DNA from: Mycobacterium sp.
GTDB taxonomy: Bacteria > Actinomycetota > Actinomycetes > Mycobacteriales > Mycobacteriaceae
Direction of reading: 5' to 3'
Assembly: GCA_023264755.1 (NCBI GenBank)
Contig: JAHFVB010000031.1
Location: 1,568 to 13,941, forward strand
DNA length: 12,374 bases
The position numbers were made by a program, and so were the translations under genes. This document shows positions 1 through 6,319 of this stretch, piece after piece (position 1 is the stretch's first letter; every line of letters starts with the position of its first letter). Under the pieces are notes generated by a model. It saw only the letters and a program-made list of their open reading frames with translations. It had not been told where the DNA came from and did not search any database.

Positions 1-606
1 CAGCGCCCGCTCGATGCGCTCGTGCGCCTCCCCCGGTTCGTCGGTCTGGAGGCATACGGAGGCCGTGGCGCCGAGCAGCACGCCGGCCAGCGGCCGCGAG
101 ACGTCGCGGGCCCGTTCGACCGCGGCATCGAGGGCGGTGATGGCGGCCGCGGGATCGTCGGCCAGGGTGGCCGAGGCCTGAGCCGCCAAGACCACCGCGG
201 CCAGTTCGCCGTCGAGGTCCGTGTGCTGCGGCACGGCGTCGGTGCGGCCGACGGCGAACGACACCACGTCGACGAGGACGCCGAACTCGCCGAGCTCGGC
301 GCGCAACCCGTCCAGGTCGGTGACGTCGTCGGCGTCCAACACGAACCGGTTGTAGCGCGTGACCGGATCGGTGCCGTCGAGTGCTGCCAGGGCGGCGGCC
401 CGGTCACCGGCGAGGGCGTGCCGATGCGCGCTCAGCCGCGCCGGCCAGTGCTCCGGCAGGCAGCCGGAGAGCAGCGCCCGGCGAGCCGGCTCGGTGTCCT
501 CACCGGCCGGAATCAGCAAATAGCCCAAGGGAAGGCCGAAGGCGCCCAACGGTTGCGGACGCACGCCGACCGCGGTGGACGCGTCGGCGATCACGGTTTC
601 GGTCAC
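1..606 (-). CDS. Partial TPR-like helical-repeat protein of the huc operon (C-terminus beyond window)
   Basis: The reading frame is open without a stop from a GTG at 604-606 to the left edge, giving about 202 residues of an incomplete protein. The GTG is preceded by a GGGAGG ribosome site and begins MTETVIADAS. The protein is rich in Ala, Leu and Asp and looks soluble, with no signal peptide or membrane segment. Several stretches have TPR-like spacing: helices rich in small residues around residues 70-80 (LAGDRAAALAALDG), 145-165 (ADDPAAAITALDAAVERARD) and 170-200 (GATASVCLQTDEPGEAHERI). It starts 29 bp after the 72-residue gene and in the same direction, so it is probably in the huc operon. 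TPR-type genes occur in mycobacterial huc clusters, where a role in assembly or protein contact is likely but unproven. The repeat assignment is by eye only. Confidence 0.72.
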   Translation of the reverse strand, partial: MTETVIADASTAVGVRPQPLGAFGLPLGYLLIPAGEDTEPARRALLSGCLPEHWPARLSAHRHALAGDRAAALAALDGTDPVTRYNRFVLDADDVTDLDGLRAELGEFGVLVDVVSFAVGRTDAVPQHTDLDGELAAVVLAAQASATLADDPAAAITALDAAVERARDVSRPLAGVLLGATASVCLQTDEPGEAHERIERAL

Positions 607-635
607 TGCCCTCCCTTACTGGTCATCCGTACTGG

Positions 636-854
636 TCATCCGCTCCTGGGCCCTCGGATGTCACGTTCGGCGGCCCGCCGGATGAGGTTGGCGGCCAGTT
701 CGGCCCGACGGCGGGTGCGGTAGGTGCCGATTCGCTTCCGGACGACGCCGTCGTCGAAGACCACGACGATGTCGACGGCGAACTGTCCACGCTCCTCTAC
801 GACGACGGTGTCGACCGTCTGGGCGTCCTCGGCGCGACCCTTCTCCCGGATCAC
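636..854 (-). CDS. Small conserved-looking protein of unknown function, 72 aa
   Basis: I do not recognise this protein. It starts at a GTG (852-854) that shares one base with the TAG stop of the upstream protease gene, which implies translational coupling. The predicted shape is two or three beta strands (TVVVEERGQFAVDIVVVFDD, then VVRKRIGTYRT) followed by one basic helix (RRRAELAANLIRRAAERDI, residues about 48-67). It has no cysteines, signal peptide or membrane span, so it is not an obvious metal or redox protein. Its position between the protease and the TPR-like gene suggests a part in hydrogenase assembly, but that is only guilt by association. The gene is real rather than a shadow because it is co-directional, start-stop coupled, and fills the space between its neighbours exactly. 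Confidence 0.7.
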   Translation of the reverse strand: MIREKGRAEDAQTVDTVVVEERGQFAVDIVVVFDDGVVRKRIGTYRTRRRAELAANLIRRAAERDIRGPRSG

Positions 855-1711
855 TATGGCCCCGGCTCCAGCGGGATGCGCAACGCGCCGCGGGCCTCGT
901 CCCAGTACGCCGGACGAACTCCGACGGGGATGCGGCCGTAGAGCACCTCGTGGATCAACACGCTGCGGTCGCCGGCCGGGTTGCGCTGCTTGAGCAGGAG
1001 CCCGCCGCTGCGCGGGCCCCGCAACGGGATCAGCAAGAAGTCGTCGTCACTGACCACCGCGGCGACCGCGTCGGAGGCGAATCTGCTCGCCGCCAGCGCG
1101 GCGTCCAGCCGGACGTACCCGTCGGCGGTGAACTCCACCGTCGCTTCGGATGCCTTCGCCGGCCGCAACGGGGCCAGGAAGTCGCGCTCGATCACGTCCA
1201 TGACCGTCTGCATTCCGGTCAGCACCGGTTCGGAGAGCTCCGCGCCGAACTCGACCGTGGCGACTTCGATCAGGAAGACCGTGATGTCGGACGGACAAGC
1301 GTCGCCCAACGCCCACCGGGCGAACGCAATGGCGTGGTCCCACCGAAACGAATGCGTGTGCAACCCCTGCAGCGGCGGTAGTTCCTCGAACTCGGAGCCG
1401 GGCACGCGGTAGACCGTGCCCGGGGCGGCCCCGGTCGCGGACGCGTCGACGATGACGACCCGCTTGGCCCCCCGCATCCGGAACGCGGTGTCCATGCCTG
1501 CGGTGCCGCCATCGACCAGTTGCGCCCCGTCCGGCACGCCCAACTCCCAGAGCTGACGCACCAGGACGGGTCCGACCCCGTCGTCCCCCCGCAGCAGATT
1601 GCCGCAGCCGACCACGAGCAGCTCACAACCCGGCGGCTCGAGGTCGACTTCCGCCGAACCGCCTGTGGGCGAAACTATTTCACCGGGTGCTGGCTTCAAA
1701 GCAGGGATCAC
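854..1711 (-). CDS. [NiFe] hydrogenase maturation endopeptidase (HybD/HupD family) with extra C-terminal domain
   Basis: This is the nickel-dependent protease that removes the C-terminal tail of the hydrogenase large subunit after the NiFe site is built. I chose the GTG at 1709-1711 because it overlaps the hucL stop in a GTGA arrangement; the frame stays open further upstream, but that part lies inside hucL. The product is 285 residues. The family signature GCGNLLRGDDGVG lies at residues 35-47. By comparison with E. coli HybD (E16, D62, H93), the nickel ligands are probably D44, D89 (in VIVDA) and H120 (in HTHSF). The protease domain ends near residue 180. Family members are usually about 150-165 residues, so the remaining roughly 105 residues form an additional domain that I cannot name. 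The substrate is almost certainly HucL, encoded immediately upstream. Confidence 0.9.
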   Translation of the reverse strand: MIPALKPAPGEIVSPTGGSAEVDLEPPGCELLVVGCGNLLRGDDGVGPVLVRQLWELGVPDGAQLVDGGTAGMDTAFRMRGAKRVVIVDASATGAAPGTVYRVPGSEFEELPPLQGLHTHSFRWDHAIAFARWALGDACPSDITVFLIEVATVEFGAELSEPVLTGMQTVMDVIERDFLAPLRPAKASEATVEFTADGYVRLDAALAASRFASDAVAAVVSDDDFLLIPLRGPRSGGLLLKQRNPAGDRSVLIHEVLYGRIPVGVRPAYWDEARGALRIPLEPGP

Positions 1712-3318
1712 ACCATTCCGTTGATGACGAACTTGGACAGTTCCTTCCCCGTCTTCCCATCGTAGGCGTGCACGGTGCAGACCAAGCAGGAATCGAAGCT
1801 CCGCGCCACGTGACCCAGCTCGACTGGATCCTCGGCGTCCACGATCGGGGAGCCGACCAGGGCCTGCTCGATGGGTCCGAGCACGTCCGAACCATCGCGC
1901 GGGCCGATGTTCCAGGCCGTCGGAGTTACCACCTGGTAGTTCTTTATCTTGCTGTCCTCGATGACGATCCAGTCCGAGAGCGCACCACGCGCGGCCTCGG
2001 TGGAGCCGAAGCCCTTTCCGGAGGCATGCTCGACGGGCTTGGTGTAGAAGCTCTCCTTCAGATCGAGCTCGTCGAGCCACTGGCGCGCCCACTTGTAGTA
2101 CTTGGGCGCCTCGTGCATACGGGCCATCTGGCGGACGAAGACGCTCGGGCCAATCGAATTCATCAAATTGGGGAACAGCGGGTCGTTGTCCTGATGCGGC
2201 AAGGCATTCGGGCCGCCCGCGGCCATGCGGCGGGCCAGCGGCCCCGCCTCGAGCGGCACGTTGCCCAGGCCGCCGCCGATGTCGTATCGCGGCGACTTGG
2301 CCCAGCTGTACTTGCCCTGCTTGCGTCCGGCCTCGGGGTCGATGGGGATGGTCTCACCGTCGAACGGATGCAGCGGTCGGCTGCCCTCGTAGAACGAGTG
2401 CGTGACGTCCTCCCGAACCTTCGCCTGATCGAAGGCGTGCCACTGCCCGTTCGTGTAGATCCCCGAGCGGCCGATCAACGCATCGTTGCGACCGTCGATG
2501 GTGGGATGTTCGTAGCGCACGGGATCGAAGTAGGTGCCGGTGGCCAAGTAGCTGCCAACGCCCTGGCCGTACTTGTCCAGGCCGACGTCGAGGCAGTAGC
2601 GGATGAAGAATCCGCAGTCGCTGTCGTGCTGGGACTCGTTCTCGTCGACCCAGGCCAGCATGTCCTCCCAGGTCTTCACCTCCAGCCAGCGATCGACGCT
2701 GCAGCCCAGCCACTGTCCCTCCAGCCACGCGTCCTTCCAGTGCTCGAGGATCGCAATCGAGCGGGTCACGTCGGACAGCGTCGGGGCACACATCACGCCA
2801 CCGGGCACCATGAAGCTCGAATGCGGCCACTGGCCGCCGAAGATCGCATACACCTCGACCGGCTTGTTCGAAAGCACCACGCCCGGTTGGTAACTGGTCC
2901 CCACGTATGGTGCGAAGCGGCGCACCGCCTCGGCGTACAGCGGCGACTTGGCATAGTTCTTGTTGGTGAGATCGATGGCGAAGAGCGCATAGAAGTAGCG
3001 CGGAATCGACTGCAGCGTCTCCGCGGCCTGGCAGATGTTGCGCACCAAGGTCGCGTTGGGTGGCATGTGCGTCGCCCACGCCGTGTCGAGTGCATAGGCG
3101 GACTTGTAGAGATGACTTCCGCCGCAGATGCCGCAGATGCGCGGGCACACGACGAGACCGGCCTGAGGATCCTTGCCACGCAGGATGATCTCGAATCCGC
3201 GGAACATCGCGGCCTCGGTCCAGGCGGACGTGACGACACCATCCTCGATGGTGACCCGGACGTCGAGGTCACCCTCGACGCGTCCCAGCGGGCTGACGTA
3301 GAGGTCGAGTGCGGTCAT
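1708..3318 (-). CDS. hucL: Huc [NiFe] hydrogenase large (catalytic) subunit
   Basis: This is the catalytic subunit that binds the NiFe(CN)2CO centre and oxidises H2. The 536-residue precursor has the N-terminal motif RICGICGGSH at residues 60-69 (C62 and C65) and the C-terminal motif DSCLVCTVH at 509-517 (C511 and C514). These four cysteines are the expected metal ligands. The proline usual in the DPCxxC form is Ser510 here. Nineteen residues follow His517 (AYDGKTGKELSKFVINGMV) and should be cleaved off during maturation. An ATG start preceded by GGAAGGA was chosen. The gene lies 75 bp after hucS and overlaps the protease gene by 3 bp. The pairing with a signal-less small subunit and HucM-like protein points to group 2a Huc, the enzyme known to consume atmospheric H2 in mycobacteria, rather than the group 1h (Hhy) or group 3b enzymes. 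Confidence 0.97.
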   Translation of the reverse strand: MTALDLYVSPLGRVEGDLDVRVTIEDGVVTSAWTEAAMFRGFEIILRGKDPQAGLVVCPRICGICGGSHLYKSAYALDTAWATHMPPNATLVRNICQAAETLQSIPRYFYALFAIDLTNKNYAKSPLYAEAVRRFAPYVGTSYQPGVVLSNKPVEVYAIFGGQWPHSSFMVPGGVMCAPTLSDVTRSIAILEHWKDAWLEGQWLGCSVDRWLEVKTWEDMLAWVDENESQHDSDCGFFIRYCLDVGLDKYGQGVGSYLATGTYFDPVRYEHPTIDGRNDALIGRSGIYTNGQWHAFDQAKVREDVTHSFYEGSRPLHPFDGETIPIDPEAGRKQGKYSWAKSPRYDIGGGLGNVPLEAGPLARRMAAGGPNALPHQDNDPLFPNLMNSIGPSVFVRQMARMHEAPKYYKWARQWLDELDLKESFYTKPVEHASGKGFGSTEAARGALSDWIVIEDSKIKNYQVVTPTAWNIGPRDGSDVLGPIEQALVGSPIVDAEDPVELGHVARSFDSCLVCTVHAYDGKTGKELSKFVINGMV

Positions 3319-3393
3319 TGTGGTTGGTCCTTCCGATAGACCCGGGCTGAAGAGTTGGCTAGGTGGAGTGGGGCGCGCAGCGAACCGGCGCCC

Positions 3394-4359
3394 CTAGACC
3401 ACGAACATGTCTTCCTTGGACCATTGCGGCGCCGCGATGCGGGCCGCCGCCGCGTGCGCCATGTAGGTCAGATGGTCGGTGCCCTCGGGCACTTCCTTCG
3501 GGATGATCCCGCTGACATTCTGCGTCTTGAACACGGTTCCTGGCGCCAGTTCGAAGTGCGGAAATTCGGGCTCCGTACACCCGATGCAAGGCATTCCGGC
3601 GCGGGTCTTCGAGGACTGCCGGTTCCACAGGATCCGGTTGCACGGCGAGTGCGTCATCGGTCCGCGGCAGCCAAACTCGTAGAACAGGCAGCCGGTCCGA
3701 GTGCCCTCGCCGAAGGACATCGTGGACTGCTTGTACTCGAAGAATTGCACACGTGTGCAACCGGTTTGGGTGAACGTCTTGAAGAAGGTCTCGGGCCGAT
3801 GCAGTTCGTCGAGGGTGAGGTCACCCGCGCGACCGGTGGCCAACGCAACGAGGATCTGAGTGATCCAGTCGGGGTGGGCCGGGCAACCGGGGATGTTGAT
3901 GACGGGCAGCCCCATCTTCGACTTGAAGTCCGGGCCCAGGAACCCGCCCTTGTTGCGCTTGTGGAACTGCAGCCCGGTGGACCCCGACGGGTTGGGCTCC
4001 ATCGCCGGGATGCCGCCCCAGCAGGCGCAGTCGCCGATCGCGACGACGATCTGGGCGGCCGCGGCCAACTCGTTGACCCAGTCCTTCATCGGACGGTCGG
4101 CGAACATGTCGGCCCGGCCGTCGTAGGCCTCCATCACAGAACCCTCGAACACGAAGATGTCGAGGGGCCGTTCGCCGCTCACGCAGTCGTTGAACACCTT
4201 CTGGGCGTTCTTGCCCAACTCGAGGCCCAGCGACGGGTGCCAGATGAGGTCGAGTCCGAAGTCGACGATCAGGTCGACGACGTTGGGCTCCTCGGCATTG
4301 AGGAACGACATCGTGTTGCCACTACACGCGCCACCCTGAAACCACAGCACCGAAGCCAT
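3394..4359 (-). CDS. hucS: Huc [NiFe] hydrogenase small (electron-transfer) subunit
   Basis: This 321-residue subunit carries electrons from the NiFe site through three iron-sulfur clusters. It begins directly with MASVLWFQGGACSGN and has no Tat signal or C-terminal membrane anchor, as expected for group 2a. Proximal cluster: C12, C111 and C159 are present, but the fourth ligand of the CxxC motif is Asn15. Distal cluster: C201, C224 and C231 align with the usual cysteines, but the usual His is Gln198. Medial cluster: C240, C258 and C261 match the usual three. Thus each cluster has three obvious Cys ligands, which fits the published Huc structure with three [3Fe-4S] clusters. C113 is an additional cysteine next to C111. 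The ATG start has a GAGAGGAG ribosome site. The gene lies 71 bp after hucM, with a hairpin just upstream of the ribosome site. Confidence 0.97.
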   Translation of the reverse strand: MASVLWFQGGACSGNTMSFLNAEEPNVVDLIVDFGLDLIWHPSLGLELGKNAQKVFNDCVSGERPLDIFVFEGSVMEAYDGRADMFADRPMKDWVNELAAAAQIVVAIGDCACWGGIPAMEPNPSGSTGLQFHKRNKGGFLGPDFKSKMGLPVINIPGCPAHPDWITQILVALATGRAGDLTLDELHRPETFFKTFTQTGCTRVQFFEYKQSTMSFGEGTRTGCLFYEFGCRGPMTHSPCNRILWNRQSSKTRAGMPCIGCTEPEFPHFELAPGTVFKTQNVSGIIPKEVPEGTDHLTYMAHAAAARIAAPQWSKEDMFVV

Positions 4360-4364
4360 GTGAA

Positions 4365-4392
4365 CTCCTCTCCCGGTAACCCGTCACCGGGA
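4365..4392 (-). promoter_or_regulatory. hucS ribosome binding site with adjoining hairpin
   Basis: On the minus strand the mRNA would read a 7-bp stem (TCCCGGT, 8-nt loop, ACCGGGA; arms 4386-4392 and 4371-4377) immediately followed by the purine-rich ribosome site GAGAGGAG (4365-4372), six bases before the hucS ATG (TTCAC spacer at 4360-4364 plus site end). The stem and ribosome site share about two bases. The hairpin has no following U-run, so it is not a standard terminator. It could protect the hucSL transcript or tune HucS translation relative to HucM. The structure is seen; the function is inferred. Confidence 0.4.
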
Positions 4393-4430
4393 CCTTGGTC
4401 GATGATGAACCGATAGTGAAGGGCCGAAGG

Positions 4431-4985
4431 TCACCGAAGTTGCCTGCCGAACGATTTGGCCACCTGGAGCATGAATCCGAGCCCGCGGGCCACGTCGGGA
4501 TCCTTCATCGCCTTCAACATCCCGAAGAAGCCCTTCGGGCCCTCCGCATTTCGGGCCGTGGCCGACTTCGCCTCCACCAGGGCGTCGCCCAGTTGGGTGA
4601 GCACCTCGGTGGCCTGCGGGTCGGTGAGCCGCGACGACAGCAACGAGTCGAGCGCCGGCGTCGCGCCGATGACCTTGTCGGACAGCGTCGCGAAGCTGCC
4701 CGCCAACCCGGCCAGGTCGACCGCTCTCAGGGCCTCTACCCCCGGAATCGACTGAGTGATCGAGGCACCGTTGGCGTCGGACTTCAACTCCCCTATCGCT
4801 GCGGTCAGCGACTCGCTGATCTCGTCGCTGCGTCGCACCAGGCCGTCGAGCCCAGACACGAGTATGGCCAGCAGATCAGCGTGCTCGAGCAAATCGTTGA
4901 GCGACGCCGCCACCCGAGGATCGTCCAGTTTTGCCCGGACCTGATCGGCTGGTGACGTTGCGAGAGCTTGAACGTTCGCCGTCAT
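4431..4985 (-). CDS. hucM: HucM-like DUF1641 protein, membrane-linking stalk subunit of Huc
   Basis: This is the first gene of the operon, encoding 184 residues. In the M. smegmatis Huc complex, HucM forms a central stalk that holds the HucSL units and conducts menaquinone from the membrane to the electron-acceptor site. The recognisable DUF1641-type feature is the C-terminal segment at residues 149-180, including GFFGMLKAMKDPDVARG. The rest is predicted mainly alpha-helical with alternating hydrophobic residues (for example residues 26-66 and 83-141) and Ala/Ser/Leu-rich linkers. There are no cysteines, so it is unlikely to carry metal clusters, and no classical transmembrane helix or signal peptide is evident, consistent with a peripheral stalk. 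The ATG is preceded by GGAGG with a 5-base spacer. Position directly upstream of hucS supports the call. Sequence conservation in this family is low outside the C-terminal motif. Confidence 0.85.
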   Translation of the reverse strand: MTANVQALATSPADQVRAKLDDPRVAASLNDLLEHADLLAILVSGLDGLVRRSDEISESLTAAIGELKSDANGASITQSIPGVEALRAVDLAGLAGSFATLSDKVIGATPALDSLLSSRLTDPQATEVLTQLGDALVEAKSATARNAEGPKGFFGMLKAMKDPDVARGLGFMLQVAKSFGRQLR

Positions 4986-5178
4986 GAGGACCTCCGTCTT
5001 CGCGCTGTGTCCCTGGTCTCAAACTAGCTCGCCGAACTGGCTGCGCCTATCGCATTCACGCAGATACCATCAGGATTGCGAACACTTCAATGCGCTGGCG
5101 CGCAGTAGATCTGGCCAAATTGCACGGCTCTTTAGGTGAGGCTCCACTAACTTGGAAAAACTGCAGTCGAGGCCCTAG
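4986..5178. promoter_or_regulatory. Divergent promoter region between hucM and the AraC-type regulator
   Basis: This 193-bp region separates the leftward huc operon from the rightward regulator and must hold promoters for both. It is more AT-rich than its flanks. The clearest element is an iron-box-like palindrome at 5132-5150. For the regulator, TAACTT at 5148-5153 could be a -10 element, placing the transcript start about 20 bp before the GTG; no good -35 is seen. For hucM, I find no convincing -10/-35 pair, although TAGTTT at about 5021-5026 on the minus strand fits the loose mycobacterial TAnnnT pattern. A clear GGAGG ribosome site sits 5 bases before the hucM ATG. Binding sites for the AraC-type protein would be expected here but cannot be identified from one sequence. 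Confidence 0.6.
5132..5150. promoter_or_regulatory. Candidate IdeR/DtxR iron box
   Basis: The 19-bp sequence ttaggtgaggctccactaa matches the mycobacterial IdeR consensus TTAGGTTAGGCTAACCTAA at 15 of 19 positions (mismatches at 7, 13, 14 and 15), with both outer arms intact (TTAGGT and CTAA). It lies 28 bp upstream of the GTG of the AraC-type gene and 146 bp upstream of hucM. It overlaps a possible -10 (TAACTT, 5148-5153), the position expected for repression of the regulator by iron-loaded IdeR. The match is seen in the sequence; binding is inferred. A hand estimate suggests a match this good is unlikely by chance in a 193-bp region. Confidence 0.6.
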
Positions 5179-6240
5179 GTGTCACGTCTGACGCGACTCG
5201 GCTTCATCGACACCCGACGCACCAGCGACCCCGTGCGGCGCAAGGTGCGGTCCCGCGGCGTACCACCCGCGCTCGCCAGCAACGAGATCTTCTACACCGA
5301 AAGCATCCGTGAGGCAGCCAAACTCATGGGTCAGGCGCTGTCGCCGTCGACCCTGAACGTGGTGCCGGAACACGTAGACGGATTCGCCGCGGCCATGCAC
5401 GGCGTGCGGCTGCGAAACGTCAGCATGCTGTACTTCGATCTGCACGTCCCCGCCACCATTGACATCCCTTGCCTCGGTAGGTACTTCGCAGTTCACATGC
5501 CCACGAACGGCGCCGCGTTGGCCACCCACCGGGACAAGACCTTCGAAGCCAACAGCACCTGCGCATTGGTCACCAGCCCGGGCCAGGCGTTGACCATGCG
5601 GCTGGACCTCGACTCGCCGCAGTTGGTGATTCGCGTCGAGGAGCCCGCGATGGCCACCTACCTCACCCGATTGCTCGGTCGAAGACTGCAGCACCCCTTG
5701 GCCTTCGAGCCGGAGTTCGACCTCACCACCGAGGCTGCGATGCGCTGGCACGCCGCCATCCAGCTGATCCATACCGAGGTATTCCACGCCGGTTCACTGG
5801 TGCAGCACGGGCACGGGATCAGTGCCATCGAGGATTTGGTGATGAGCAGTCTGCTGCACCTGCAGCCGAACAACTATCACGCCGACTTCACCCAGCCGCT
5901 GCGACCGGGCAAGCGCGACGCCGTGGTGCAGGCGGCGATCAAGTACCTCGACGATCATCTGGCCGAACACATCACGATGGATTCGGTCGCCCATGCGGTG
6001 CACATGAGCGTCCGCGCCGTGCAACAGGGTTTCCACGAACAGCTCGGCATGTCTCCGATGACCTACCTGCGAGAGCGTCGGCTGGAGCGGGTCCATGCCG
6101 AGCTCATGGACGCCACGCCCGCCGACGGCATCACCGTGACCGCGGTCGCCGAACGGTGGGGCTTCCACCACTTGGGCAGCTTCGGCGGCGAGTATCGCAA
6201 GCGCTGGGGCGAGTCCCCGTCGCAGACGTTGCGCCGCTAG
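5179..6240 (+). CDS. AraC-family transcriptional regulator next to the huc operon
   Basis: This 353-residue regulator has an N-terminal sensing domain of the AraC-binding type (about residues 35-235) and a C-terminal double helix-turn-helix domain (about 245-353). The first helix-turn-helix is near 264-286 (ITMDSVAHAVHMSVRAVQQG). The second contains the family signature AVAERWGFHHLGSFGGEYRK (322-341) followed by WGESPSQTLR. The GTG start is the first possible codon after an in-frame TAG at 5176-5178, with GAGG as a modest ribosome site; a later start is possible. Divergent placement from hucM makes it the prime candidate for local control of hydrogenase expression. It could be an activator or, by analogy with RipA of Corynebacterium glutamicum, a repressor of iron-rich proteins during iron limitation. 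The ligand, if any, is unknown. Confidence 0.92.
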   Translation: MSRLTRLGFIDTRRTSDPVRRKVRSRGVPPALASNEIFYTESIREAAKLMGQALSPSTLNVVPEHVDGFAAAMHGVRLRNVSMLYFDLHVPATIDIPCLGRYFAVHMPTNGAALATHRDKTFEANSTCALVTSPGQALTMRLDLDSPQLVIRVEEPAMATYLTRLLGRRLQHPLAFEPEFDLTTEAAMRWHAAIQLIHTEVFHAGSLVQHGHGISAIEDLVMSSLLHLQPNNYHADFTQPLRPGKRDAVVQAAIKYLDDHLAEHITMDSVAHAVHMSVRAVQQGFHEQLGMSPMTYLRERRLERVHAELMDATPADGITVTAVAERWGFHHLGSFGGEYRKRWGESPSQTLRR

Positions 6241-6259
6241 CCCGCCACTCCCCGCGAGG

Positions 6260-6304
6260 GGGAACGTCACGACGAATTCCCGGCGGCAACGTCGTCACGT
6301 TCCC
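6260..6304. terminator. Imperfect inverted repeat between convergent genes, possible bidirectional terminator
   Basis: A 15-bp arm beginning gggaacgtcacgacg (6260-6274) pairs with cgtcgtcacgttccc (6290-6304) with a single C-C mismatch and a 15-nt loop. It sits in the 79-bp gap between the 3' ends of the AraC-type gene and hypE. This is where a terminator serving both directions would be expected. Neither arm is followed by a clear T-run, so it is not a canonical intrinsic terminator, but such hairpins without U-tracts are common in mycobacteria. A protein-binding palindrome is an alternative. Confidence 0.5.
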
Positions 6305-6319
6305 ACTCGGAGTCGATGA

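Noticed and set aside
22..723. 233-residue rightward open frame at the left end
   Set aside because: Antisense to the TPR-like gene and the 72-residue gene, which have better starts, ribosome sites and operon fit.
1687..3339. 550-residue open frame antisense to hucL
   Set aside because: High-GC shadow of the catalytic subunit gene; no recognisable domains and low-complexity composition. The opposite strand encodes clear hydrogenase motifs.
3394..4359. Assignment of the small subunit to a Tat-exported group 1 hydrogenase
   Set aside because: There is no N-terminal RRxFxK signal and no C-terminal membrane helix, and the cysteine pattern fits Huc.
5091..5104. Short palindrome tgcgc-tggc-gcgca in the divergent region
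   Set aside because: Arms of only five GC-rich bases are common by chance in this genome; kept out of the features for lack of support.
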